Positions 12,812 through 20,699 of a stretch of DNA of 51,243 nucleotides are shown here, one piece after another; position 1 is the stretch's first letter, and every line of letters starts with the position of its first letter. The position numbers and the translations under genes were made by a program. The notes beneath the pieces are model-generated. The model did not search any database. It saw nothing but the letters and a program-made list of their open reading frames with translations, and was not told where the DNA came from. This stretch comes from Arsenophonus sp052174455 (GTDB lineage: Bacteria > Pseudomonadota > Gammaproteobacteria > Enterobacterales > Enterobacteriaceae): the NCBI GenBank assembly GCA_052174455.1, contig JBQMRP010000013.1:1-51243 (forward strand), in the 5' to 3' direction.

Positions 12812-12846
12812 ATCACAAGGATAAATAAATTATTTATCCTTGTGAT
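12812..12846. repeat. Perfect 17-base inverted repeat within IS1595-type copy
   Basis: Arms 12812-12828 and 12830-12846 are exact complements around a single central base. Sister copies show shorter, imperfect versions at the same place (for example 9-base arms near 255-273), so the element itself probably had a near-palindrome here. Confidence 0.6.
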
Positions 12847-13163
12847 CCTCTCTCGCTAAATGACTTTCAGCAATATTATTAAATATTTTCTGTAATGAGA
12901 GATTTTGTAACAATATCGCTAACTATAATAAATATCTTCTAAGCGGATAATATTTTATTGTAACAATATGGATAGAATAAAGTGGAATGAGTTGCTCAAT
13001 ACATGAATTCATATCGTTTAACAGATGATCACCTAGCTCAATTAATTAACTGTAGGTTTATCTTGGCATGGAGTGAAGAAATAGTTTTTTATCTATATGA
13101 TTATTCATTTTTCTAGATAGAGCTCTGTAACGAAAATCTATTATACAATATAATGGGTTTTTA

Positions 13164-13973
13164 CTAACAACCTTTGTCAATAGAACCTTTTAATTTCAGT
13201 TCATTCATGGCAGTAATACTGAACCCACCGTCAACATGTAAAATTTCACCGGTAATACCCGCCGATAAATTAGAGCATAGAAAAGCAGCACAATTACCAA
13301 TATCTTCCGTTGTTACCGTACGGCGAATTGGGGTTACTGATTTATAATGTGAAAGCATTTTACGAAAATCTTTAATGCCTGATGCTGCTAAAGTTCGGAT
13401 TGGACCAGCTGAAATTCCATTAACACGAATAACTTCAGGTCCCATTGCGTTTGCCATATAACGGACATTTGCTTCAAGGGAAGCTTTTGCTAATCCCATG
13501 ACATTATAATTAGGGATCGCTCGCTCAGAACCTAAATAACTTAAGGTAACCAGACTAGAATGAAGATTTAATATTTTTCGACAAGCTTTTGCTAACGCAA
13601 CAAAACTATATGAACTAATATCATGAGCAATGCGAGAGCCTTCGCGTGTTACTGCATCAACATAATCACCATAAAGTTGATCAGATGGTGCATAGGCAAT
13701 TGAATGAACAAAACCATCAAATTTTGGCCATACTTTCGTTAACTCGAAAAATAATCTAGTAATAGCTTCATCAGAAGCTACATCACATGGAAAAACAATG
13801 CTAGAGCCAAAACTATTTGCCATCTCTTCTACGCGAGATTTAAGTTTATCAGCTTGATAACTGAAGGCAAGTTCAGCACCTTGGTGGTGCATTACTTGTG
13901 CAATGCCGTGAGCAATAGATAATTTACTAGCTAAACCAGTAATCAAAATGCGCTTACCGCTCATAAAGCCCAT
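13164..13973 (-). CDS. fabI: Enoyl-[acyl-carrier-protein] reductase FabI
   Basis: Final reduction step of each fatty-acid elongation cycle, NADH-dependent, cytoplasmic. The 269-residue product aligns without gaps to E. coli FabI (262 residues). Seen: the N-terminal nucleotide-binding stretch (ITGLASKLSIAHG, 11-23), the catalytic Tyr146, Tyr156 and Lys163 in YLGSERAIPNYNVMGLAK, Met159 and Phe203. Residues 93-94 are Ala-Tyr instead of Gly-Phe; position 93 is a known inhibitor-resistance site in E. coli. The ATG at 13973 has AAGGA about 8 bases upstream. The last seven residues (GSIDKGC) and the TAG stop extend beyond the normal end and coincide with the terminal repeat of the neighbouring IS1595-type element. 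It lies 172 bases downstream of sapF on the same strand; TATAAT at 14030-14035 (minus) may be its own -10 box, although the -35 is poor. Confidence 0.98.
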   Translation of the reverse strand: MGFMSGKRILITGLASKLSIAHGIAQVMHHQGAELAFSYQADKLKSRVEEMANSFGSSIVFPCDVASDEAITRLFFELTKVWPKFDGFVHSIAYAPSDQLYGDYVDAVTREGSRIAHDISSYSFVALAKACRKILNLHSSLVTLSYLGSERAIPNYNVMGLAKASLEANVRYMANAMGPEVIRVNGISAGPIRTLAASGIKDFRKMLSHYKSVTPIRRTVTTEDIGNCAAFLCSNLSAGITGEILHVDGGFSITAMNELKLKGSIDKGC

Positions 13974-14145
13974 AAGCTCGTATCCTTGTAATTTTTAAAA
14001 AACACTAATATATTCAGCATAAATTATCCATTATAGATAGTATCTATCCATTTTTTGATAGACTTTTAGAAAAAGTTTATCATAATAGAATAAAACATGT
14101 TGTATAATTTTAATGATTTTATCAGTTTTTCTGCCTTCATACTAG

Positions 14146-14952
14146 TTATAAATCTTCTCGCCAGGCATCCGCAGATAAGAGTTCACCAAAATGGCTGGCG
14201 ATTAAGCGTTGGGTTACTTCATGTAAAGGCGAAGCAAGCACTTCAGCTGTATGACCCCTTTCAACTATAATACCATTATCCATTACCAACACTTTATCGC
14301 TGATATGTTTTATAATACCTAAATGTTGAGTAACGTAAATATACGAAATACCTTGTTTTTCTTGTAGTTCAAGCATCAAATTAATGATCTGAGAACGCAT
14401 TGTCATGTCTAATGACGCCAGTGCTTCATCAGCAATAATAATATTTGGTTTCAGAATTAACGCTCTTGCTAGCGCTACTCGCTGTTTTTGACCTGCTGCT
14501 AACATATGCGGATAATAGCTAGCGTGATCAGGTAATAGTCCAACTTGACGAAGGGTTTGTTCTATACGATTTTCTCGTTCGTGAACAGAAAGTGAAGTGT
14601 TGAGAATTAAAGGAATTTCAAGAATTTGTCCAATACGTTGTTTAGGTGTCAAAGAAGTGTTTGGATCCTGAAATATCATCCGGATGCGTTGACTCCGATA
14701 ACTATAATCGCCAAAGTTAAGTTGATGACCATTAATAAAAATTTCACCACCACTAGCTTCAATAACACCTGATAACATGCGAGCAAGAGTTGATTTACCT
14801 GATCCGTTAGTACCTATAATAGCTAAGGTTTCAGCAGCTCTTAAGGTAAAATTTAAAGGTTTTACCGCTTCTAAAAGTTGAGTTTGAAATAACCCTGTGC
14901 GATAATAAAAAGTTTTAGTCAGATTTTTTATTACCAGCAATGGTATTGTCAT
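14146..14952 (-). CDS. sapF: Sap ABC transporter ATP-binding protein SapF
   Basis: One of two ATPases driving the SapBC channel. The family is implicated in resistance to cationic peptides, putrescine export and, through SapD, Trk potassium uptake. 268 residues, the same as E. coli. Seen: Walker A GTNGSGKST (47-55), Q-loop QDPNTS (95-100), signature LAAGQKQR (151-158; the usual LSGG is LAAG in this family), Walker B IIIADEA (171-177), switch His210. The ATG overlaps the sapD stop by four bases, a sign of translational coupling. It ends 172 bases before fabI; E. coli carries the small gene ycjD there, which is absent here. Confidence 0.97.
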   Translation of the reverse strand: MTIPLLVIKNLTKTFYYRTGLFQTQLLEAVKPLNFTLRAAETLAIIGTNGSGKSTLARMLSGVIEASGGEIFINGHQLNFGDYSYRSQRIRMIFQDPNTSLTPKQRIGQILEIPLILNTSLSVHERENRIEQTLRQVGLLPDHASYYPHMLAAGQKQRVALARALILKPNIIIADEALASLDMTMRSQIINLMLELQEKQGISYIYVTQHLGIIKHISDKVLVMDNGIIVERGHTAEVLASPLHEVTQRLIASHFGELLSADAWREDL

Positions 14953-15944
14953 GATATTTCCTCCATATTAAGAGGAAAATGACAAGCAAAGGTTCGATTT
15001 TTTATGCCGCGTAGGGGCGGTGTGATAATACATGTTTTTTGTGCATAGGGGCAACGAGGGCCAAGACGGCAACCAATTGGTAGGTGATCTATAGAAGGAA
15101 TAGCTCCTGATAGGGTATTTAGTCGACTTTTATGTGGAAGTGGGCTGACAAAATTCGGTACAGCACGTATTAGAGCTTGCGTATAAGGATGATGAGGTCG
15201 GACTAATAACTCTTCAGGTGTTGCGCTTTCAACAGTTTGGCCACAGTAAAGTATACTAATACGATCAACTAGCTTGCTCATCATTTGCATGTCATGACTA
15301 ATTAGTAGAATTGTCATATTATTATTTTGATTTAAGCTATCAAGTAGACGAAATATTTGTGCTTGAGTTGTGGGTTCCATTGCATTTGTGGGTTCGTCTG
15401 CAATGAGTAGACGTGGTTGGTTTGCCAACGCAATGGCTATCATTACTTTTTGACATTCACCTTCCGTAAGTTCATAAGGATAGCTGTACATAATATCATC
15501 GTGATCTTTAATTCCAACTCGATGGAGTAATTCTATAGCTCGTCGCTTACGCCAGATAAATCGGTGCCACCAACGACCTTTAAAAGTGCATTGTGGTATT
15601 GATTGAATCAGTTGTTTACCAATATTTTCAGCCGGATCCAAGCAAGACTGTGGTTCTTGAAAAATCATTGAAATATTATGTCCTATTATTCTACGTCTTT
15701 GGCGTGCATTGAGCTTTAATAGGTCAATGTCAAGAAAATAAAAATGATCGGCAGTCATTTTTAAGTTATCTTTTGTAACACCACAAATAGCCTTAGCAAT
15801 TAAGCTTTTACCTGAACCGGATTCGCCAGCTAAGCCACGAATTTCGCCCTCATTTAACTGTAAAGAAACATTATCAACTGCTTTAACTAGACCTTTAGTA
15901 GTCATGAATTCAATAGTGAGGTTACGGATATCTAATAATGGCAT
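14949..15944 (-). CDS. sapD: Sap ABC transporter ATP-binding protein SapD
   Basis: ATPase partner of SapF at the inner face of the inner membrane; in E. coli it also serves the Trk potassium system (trkE). 331 residues against 330. Seen: Walker A GESGSGKS (40-47), Q-loop QEP (96-98), signature region LTEGECQKV (159-167), Walker B LLIADEP (179-185), switch His217, and a C-terminal oligopeptide/dipeptide-ATPase Cys motif (GCRLGPRCPYAQKTC). It overlaps sapC by one base (TAATG type) and sapF by four. No damage is seen. Confidence 0.97.
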   Translation of the reverse strand: MPLLDIRNLTIEFMTTKGLVKAVDNVSLQLNEGEIRGLAGESGSGKSLIAKAICGVTKDNLKMTADHFYFLDIDLLKLNARQRRRIIGHNISMIFQEPQSCLDPAENIGKQLIQSIPQCTFKGRWWHRFIWRKRRAIELLHRVGIKDHDDIMYSYPYELTEGECQKVMIAIALANQPRLLIADEPTNAMEPTTQAQIFRLLDSLNQNNNMTILLISHDMQMMSKLVDRISILYCGQTVESATPEELLVRPHHPYTQALIRAVPNFVSPLPHKSRLNTLSGAIPSIDHLPIGCRLGPRCPYAQKTCIITPPLRGIKNRTFACHFPLNMEEIS

Positions 15945-16834
15945 TATTTCACTCCAGCATTAATGGCCCGATGTAAGCCATCACCAAGCAAGTTAACAAA
16001 TAAAACACTGATCATAATGGCTGCGCCAGGAAGAAAAACTGTCCATGGTGCTACATAAATCAATTCTAAACTATTACCGAGCATGGTGCCCCATTCAGCA
16101 GTTGGTAATCTGGCACCTAAATCAAGAAATCCTAACGCAGACATATCTAAAATAGCCACAGAAAGAGTCCGAGTAATTTCCGTTACAAAGGTAGTTGTAA
16201 TATTTGGTAATACAGTATACCAAAGAATATAAAAGTTTGATGCACCGTCAAGTCGAGCAGCAAGAACATATTCTGTATCTAGTTCATCACGAACAGCGCT
16301 GTAGATTGTTCTGATAATTTTTGGTAATAATGCTAACCAAATTGCTATTATTGCATTTTCAAGGCTTGAACTGGAAAAAGCAACAATAATAATTGCCAAA
16401 AGCAGCGAGGGAATTGATAATAGAGTATCTAATACATGATTTAAAATAGCTGATTTTAACCCATGAGTAATACCGGCTAAACAACCTAACATTAATCCGA
16501 CCAGCGTTGTAGTAATGGTAATTAGAAATGCAGAGCCGAATGTAGATGATGTACCAATAAGTAGTCGACTTAAAATATCACTACCAAGATCATCAGTACC
16601 CAAAAAAAAGGCTATATTACCATAATGCGACCAGGATGGAGGTAATAGCTGATAGCCTAAAAATTGTTGGTTAATTGTATAAGGAGCTAAATAATCGCCA
16701 AGTAAAGTCAAAATCAGAAGAAAAATAACGCCATAAAATCCGGTCATAGCTGGAATATCATTAGAAAAAAATCGCCAGATAATCTGGATAGTAGATGGCA
16801 TTTTTTGTTCACGATAAAAATTATCTAAAGACAT
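15944..16834 (-). CDS. sapC: Sap ABC transporter permease SapC
   Basis: Inner-membrane permease of the DppC/OppC type, forming the channel with SapB. 296 residues, identical in length to E. coli SapC. Seen: an N-terminal membrane segment (about 33-52), the conserved QQFLGYQLLPPSW and FLGTDDLGSDILSRLL stretches, and the cytoplasmic EAA-like loop DGASNFYILWYTVLPNI that docks on the ATPases, between further hydrophobic segments. The ATG at 16834 lies inside the end of sapB (14-base overlap), as expected for a coupled operon. Confidence 0.97.
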   Translation of the reverse strand: MSLDNFYREQKMPSTIQIIWRFFSNDIPAMTGFYGVIFLLILTLLGDYLAPYTINQQFLGYQLLPPSWSHYGNIAFFLGTDDLGSDILSRLLIGTSSTFGSAFLITITTTLVGLMLGCLAGITHGLKSAILNHVLDTLLSIPSLLLAIIIVAFSSSSLENAIIAIWLALLPKIIRTIYSAVRDELDTEYVLAARLDGASNFYILWYTVLPNITTTFVTEITRTLSVAILDMSALGFLDLGARLPTAEWGTMLGNSLELIYVAPWTVFLPGAAIMISVLFVNLLGDGLHRAINAGVK

Positions 16835-17789
16835 TCCTATCCCTATATTTAGGAGAGTTCATTATAGCGCCTAAAATATCTGATATGATATTAACAAAAA
16901 TAACTAAAGTACCAATAACCATTACGCCTGCAGAAATTGCAGAGTAATCATTTTGTTGAGTGGCTGTTATTAACCAGCGGCCTAAGCCTGGCCAATTAAA
17001 TACAAGTTCAGTGATCATTGCTAGTGTGATCATAGTAGAAAATTGCAAACCAAGTTTTGGAATAATAGGGGGAAGTGCGTTATGTAATATATGACGTTTA
17101 ATTATAGTAATGCGAGAGAGTCCTCTGGTTGCCGCTGCTTTAATATAATTTTCACCCATAATGGCTTCAGTACTATTTTTCATTAAACGTATCATTTCAG
17201 AAATCGGCGCAATAGCTAATGTAATAACTGGTAAAATTAAATGCTCAAAAAGATTAATTAATATTTGACTACGATAAACTGAATCCGATAACCATACATC
17301 AATTAGAGAAAAACCAGTAATAGGTGCAAGATCATACAGTAAATTAATTCGTCCTGAAACCGGTAACCAGGCTAATTTCAATGAAAAAAGCAGAATAAAT
17401 AATAAAGCCAATACAAAAATTGGCATAGAAAAACCGATGAAGGTAAAAATTTTAATAATATAATCAATTGGTTTATTGCGCCAAACACCAGCAATAATAC
17501 CCATAGGGATACCGATTATTAAAGTTAAAATAAACGCTAAAAAACATAATTCCATGGTAGCAGAAAAAGTAGCATTTAATTGATCGCTAATGGATTGGCC
17601 ATTAATTTTAGAAAAACCAAAATTCCAATGTAATAAACCGGTTAGATAAAAAATATAGGCATCCCATAATGATAATCTACTTAACGGAGCATCAGTAGTG
17701 AAATAATTCAAGCTAGAACTGACAATCGTTAGTAAAAATAAGGTAATAATTAAAAGTAATAATTGCCTTAATGCATAAATAATCACCAT
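16821..17789 (-). CDS. sapB: Sap ABC transporter permease SapB
   Basis: DppB/OppB-type permease, partner of SapC. 322 residues against 321. Seen: an N-terminal membrane helix, the WNFG(F)SKINGQSISDQL periplasmic stretch, four further hydrophobic segments, the LPVSGR motif and the EAA-like loop AAATRGLSRITIIKRHIL, then LPPIIPKLGLQFSTM. The ATG at 17789 overlaps the sapA stop by seven bases and the end overlaps sapC by 14 bases. No disruption is seen. Confidence 0.97.
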   Translation of the reverse strand: MVIIYALRQLLLLIITLFLLTIVSSSLNYFTTDAPLSRLSLWDAYIFYLTGLLHWNFGFSKINGQSISDQLNATFSATMELCFLAFILTLIIGIPMGIIAGVWRNKPIDYIIKIFTFIGFSMPIFVLALLFILLFSLKLAWLPVSGRINLLYDLAPITGFSLIDVWLSDSVYRSQILINLFEHLILPVITLAIAPISEMIRLMKNSTEAIMGENYIKAAATRGLSRITIIKRHILHNALPPIIPKLGLQFSTMITLAMITELVFNWPGLGRWLITATQQNDYSAISAGVMVIGTLVIFVNIISDILGAIMNSPKYRDRNVFR

Positions 17790-19459
17790 GCAACTCCTTC
17801 TTCATCATTAAAATAGGAGTCAGCTGAAAGTGGGATTTTAGTAGACCCATCACGATAAACCTCAGCAAAAGAGGAGTTACCAAAGGCGGTAATAATAAAC
17901 CCTTTGATATCGTAGCGATAAACCTGTATATATAATGAATAAGCTAGCGGCAACACCGGTAATTCTTTTGCTAATAAGGATTGCGCTTTATGATAATAAT
18001 TAATGCGAGATGAAATACTTTGGGTTACTAGGGCCTTGCGTAAAATTTCATCAAAGTAAGAATTACACCATTTGCTCAAATTAGTATGTAAATCAATTGC
18101 TTGGCAACTTAGTAAAGGGCGAAAAAAACTATCTGGATCATTACTATCGGTCGACCAACCATTAAGAAGCATGTGATAATTTTGATCACTGAGCTTATTT
18201 TTTAAAAGATTGCCGTCTACAGGACGGATATTTATTTTAATTCCTACTTTTGCTAAATCTGCCTGAATAAATTCTGCAGTTTTTAATGGGCTCGGATTAT
18301 AGGATTGAGAAATAATTGGAACCAAAAGATCTAATTTCATACCAACCAATCCCAACTCTTTCAGCATTTTTTTAGCTTTTTCTGGGTTATAGTCTCTCAC
18401 TTTAATTTGATTATCATAAGCCCATGAAGCTCTTGGTAAGATAGAAGTTGCCATTTCAGCGGTACCATAGTAGATGGATTGCATTAATCTTTTATTATTA
18501 ATTGAATATGCAATAGTTTGTCTAACTTTTAATTGATCAAATGGCGGGTTGCTGGTATTGAAAATCAGATAGGCAATATTCATCCCAGGACGCATCGATA
18601 GCCTAAAACGGGCATCTTCACGTAATATTTTTAATTGACTAGCAACTGGATAAGCTAATACATCACATTCACCAGTTAATAACTTAGATATACGTCCTGT
18701 ACCGCCGGCACCAAGATCAATAATAATTTGCTGCATTAAAGGTTTACCCTTCCAATAATTATCATGCCGAGTCAATTTGATAAATTGACCGCTTTGATAA
18801 CCTACCAGCATGAAAGGACCAGTACCAACAGGTTGCCAATCAATAAATTCTTTATGATTAATTTTATTGAGATATTGCGCATATTCTTCTGAAAGTATTG
18901 GGGCATAGCGAGTAGCAAGATGCCAAAGAAATGACACATCTGGCGTATATAATTTAAATTCAACGGTATAATTATCAATCTTACGAATACTACGGATATT
19001 GTTAGCTAATTGCAGACTATCGAAATAAAAGTAATTACCACCACCGATATAATGATAAGGGTGATTTTTATCAAACATACGGGAAAAACTAAATACAACA
19101 TCATCGGCATTAAGTGTTCGTGTTGGCGTGAACCAATTTGTTGTTTGAAATGGAATATTGCGTTTTAGGTAGAATTGATAAGTTACACCATTATCAATGG
19201 ACTTCCAGTGTGAGGCGAGTTCAGAATTTAATTTAAAGGTAAATGGGTTAACTTCTAATAATCGATTATAAAGTTGAGCGGCTAGTGGATCTATAATCAA
19301 TCCAGTACTGGCAATTTGAGGATTAAATGTGGTGATAATCCCATTAACACAATATATAAAACTAGTTTGACGAATTTCTGGTGGAGGAAGGGTGGTGTTT
19401 GCTAAAGCATTTATTCCTCCTACATTTATTAAAATAATCCATAAAATTAAGTACCGCAT
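17783..19459 (-). CDS. sapA: Sap peptide-binding protein SapA, periplasmic
   Basis: Periplasmic solute-binding component (SBP_bac_5, DppA/OppA-like) that delivers substrate to SapBC; in pathogens it binds antimicrobial peptides and haem. From ATG 19459 the product is 558 residues (E. coli 547). A TTG 24 bases upstream extends the frame but has no ribosome site, whereas the ATG lies behind TAGG and opens a typical signal peptide (about 1-20, ending NALA). Seen: NTFNPQIASTGLI-like opening, FTPTRTLNADDVVFSF, PVGTGPFMLVGYQSGQFIKL, SGGTGR-like AGGTGRISKLLTGECDV, QSIYYGTAEMATSILPRASW and DSNDPDSFFRPLLSC, all collinear with E. coli. It is first in the operon, behind a good sigma-70 promoter. Confidence 0.96.
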   Translation of the reverse strand: MRYLILWIILINVGGINALANTTLPPPEIRQTSFIYCVNGIITTFNPQIASTGLIIDPLAAQLYNRLLEVNPFTFKLNSELASHWKSIDNGVTYQFYLKRNIPFQTTNWFTPTRTLNADDVVFSFSRMFDKNHPYHYIGGGNYFYFDSLQLANNIRSIRKIDNYTVEFKLYTPDVSFLWHLATRYAPILSEEYAQYLNKINHKEFIDWQPVGTGPFMLVGYQSGQFIKLTRHDNYWKGKPLMQQIIIDLGAGGTGRISKLLTGECDVLAYPVASQLKILREDARFRLSMRPGMNIAYLIFNTSNPPFDQLKVRQTIAYSINNKRLMQSIYYGTAEMATSILPRASWAYDNQIKVRDYNPEKAKKMLKELGLVGMKLDLLVPIISQSYNPSPLKTAEFIQADLAKVGIKINIRPVDGNLLKNKLSDQNYHMLLNGWSTDSNDPDSFFRPLLSCQAIDLHTNLSKWCNSYFDEILRKALVTQSISSRINYYHKAQSLLAKELPVLPLAYSLYIQVYRYDIKGFIITAFGNSSFAEVYRDGSTKIPLSADSYFNDEEGVAW

Positions 19460-19490
19460 ATAAAAACCTATTATAAGTGCCAATGGTTTT

Positions 19491-19519
19491 ATTATAGCTT
19501 AACTCTTTCTATGCAACAA
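19491..19519 (-). promoter_or_regulatory. Sigma-70 promoter of sapABCDF
   Basis: On minus: TTGTTG (19514-19519), 17-base spacer, TATAAT (19491-19496). The predicted start lies near 19484, giving a leader of about 25 bases to the sapA ATG. It is the best promoter match in this part of the window. Confidence 0.6.
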
Positions 19520-19530
19520 AATAGAGTTAA
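19499..19530. promoter_or_regulatory. Inverted repeat flanking the sap -35 box
   Basis: TTAACTCT (19499-19506) and AGAGTTAA (19523-19530) are perfect complements separated by 16 bases, with the -35 hexamer between them. The position suits an operator, but no regulator is known from this window and the repeat could be chance. Confidence 0.35.
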
Positions 19531-19754
19531 TAAATTATTAGTTATTTTTTGAGAAAATTCTTAACAAAGTGCTTTATAAACGTTATTAATAACCATTAAG
19601 ATCAATAATCTAATAGATAGATTATTGTTAAATAGTAACTTTAATATACTGTAGAACAACATTGCTTACACACTGCTCCAGTGTTTTAATTTGCTTGATA
19701 GTATCAAATGCTAGCTATTTTTTATATTATTTATATGTATTTGTATTTTTTAAT

Positions 19755-20292
19755 TATCTGGCAAATTATATTTTTTAGTAGTCATATTAATTGATGATAA
19801 CTTAATTTAATTGAAAAACGGGCTTAGAATTAGCCACTGATTAAACTGGTTTATTTATAACGATTATTCGAGTGAATAATCTTTGTTGTATACTGCCGTT
19901 GTTTTAAATCAATAGGAAGTTCAAATAGCTAATCATTTTCTTTATGTTACTACCGATATTATTAATTAACTAGGAAAAGGATTGAAGACAAGCAAATTTA
20001 ATGTTTCAGTTCTATCGTCATAACAATAGACAGAACGTTCAATAGTATTCTTTAACTTACGCGTATTTTCTGCCAGTTAAATGCTGGCAAGTTTTTATGC
20101 TTTAACAGCAAATTCAGAAAAAAAAGAAAGATTGAGCTAGAGGCTATTTAATTACTAAATAATCAGCCGATAATATAATATCGATTAATCGCTCACATAA
20201 AAGCAGAATGTGAATAAAAGATTAAAGGCCAGATAGTCAAGTAGATCGGCATGAAATAAGCCTAACTATCACATCTCCTCAAGAGGAGATGT
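19755..20292 (-). pseudogene. pspF: pspF remnant (C-terminal half)
   Basis: PspF is the sigma-54 activator of phage-shock genes; in E. coli it lies directly upstream of sapA, as here. In shifting minus-strand frames: GLFHADLL(D)YLAFN near 20255-20205 (family: GTFRADLLDRLAFD), then ENTRKLKNTIERSVY near 20065-20020 (family: GNIRELKNVVERSVY), LPIDLKQRQ near 19915, and LSYHQLI near 19800 (family: LTYHQFRALLKK). Stops and frameshifts are frequent, and the N-terminal AAA+ part is removed by the IS481 copy that starts at 20293. The gene cannot make a functional activator. Confidence 0.7.
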
Positions 20293-20699
20293 GATGTTTT
20301 TTTGAATAATTCAAGTTTAGGTTTGAAAACCTATCTTTGATATATTGTAATGAAAATATGCTACTCAATATTGATTTTAGGTAATTCCTGATTGTATAGT
20401 CAAACATATTGACACAGAGTGATCTCAAGCTCTCTTGAGCAGAATTAAAAGGGATGGCTTTGCAGATTATCTTTTGCGTCAATTAAATTAATCGCCCATA
20501 GGATTTTTGTTTGAGAATGTGTCAGTAGGCTAAATCGCTGTTCTGTATCAAGCTCTTTCACAAACAAGCGAATTTATGTTTTCAGTAGCTGAATATTTTT
20601 GCAAACTAAAAGGCTATTTGTAAATTCTTTACTATTGTCTATAAGTATCCGATGAAATAGTTATGCTATGATTTATTAAAGTCACGTAAAAAACCGTTG
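20293..20699 (-). mobile_element. IS481-family element, 3' part
   Basis: Begins with the family end (GATGTTTTTTTGAATAATTC) inside the pspF remnant. The minus strand reads PFNSAQE, LRSLCVNMFDYTIRNY and a degraded C-terminus; 20600-20690 matches the DNxKEFTDRLFG region. It is cut at 20699 by the IS256 element, and its 5' part is not found on the other side. Confidence 0.75.

Larger units (their letters stand above)
10185..13177 (-). mobile_element. IS1595-type element split by IS91-type element
   Basis: The C-terminal half (10185-10587) reads on minus as FHI-, EISWYE- and YLxNYL-like IS1595 remnants; the N-terminal half (12583-13177) matches 1-620. The two halves are collinear with the unsplit copy at 47169-48195, the break falling inside AAAGAAC. 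The right end, CAAAGGTTGTT read inward, extends into the 3' end of fabI. The coding half carries a perfect 17-base inverted repeat at 12812-12846. Confidence 0.75.

Noticed and set aside
19460..19483. Upstream TTG start for sapA
   Set aside because: No ribosome site, and it would place eight residues before a normal signal peptide that begins at the ATG 19459.
20071..20096. TGCCAG/CTGGCA hairpin followed by T5
   Set aside because: It falls inside the pspF remnant just before the segment matching RELKNVVERSVY, so it is former coding sequence.
20268..20303. Thirteen-base perfect hairpin with T7, an apparent terminator
   Set aside because: One arm is decayed pspF coding sequence and the T-tract is the standard end of the IS481 copy; the combination seems fortuitous.
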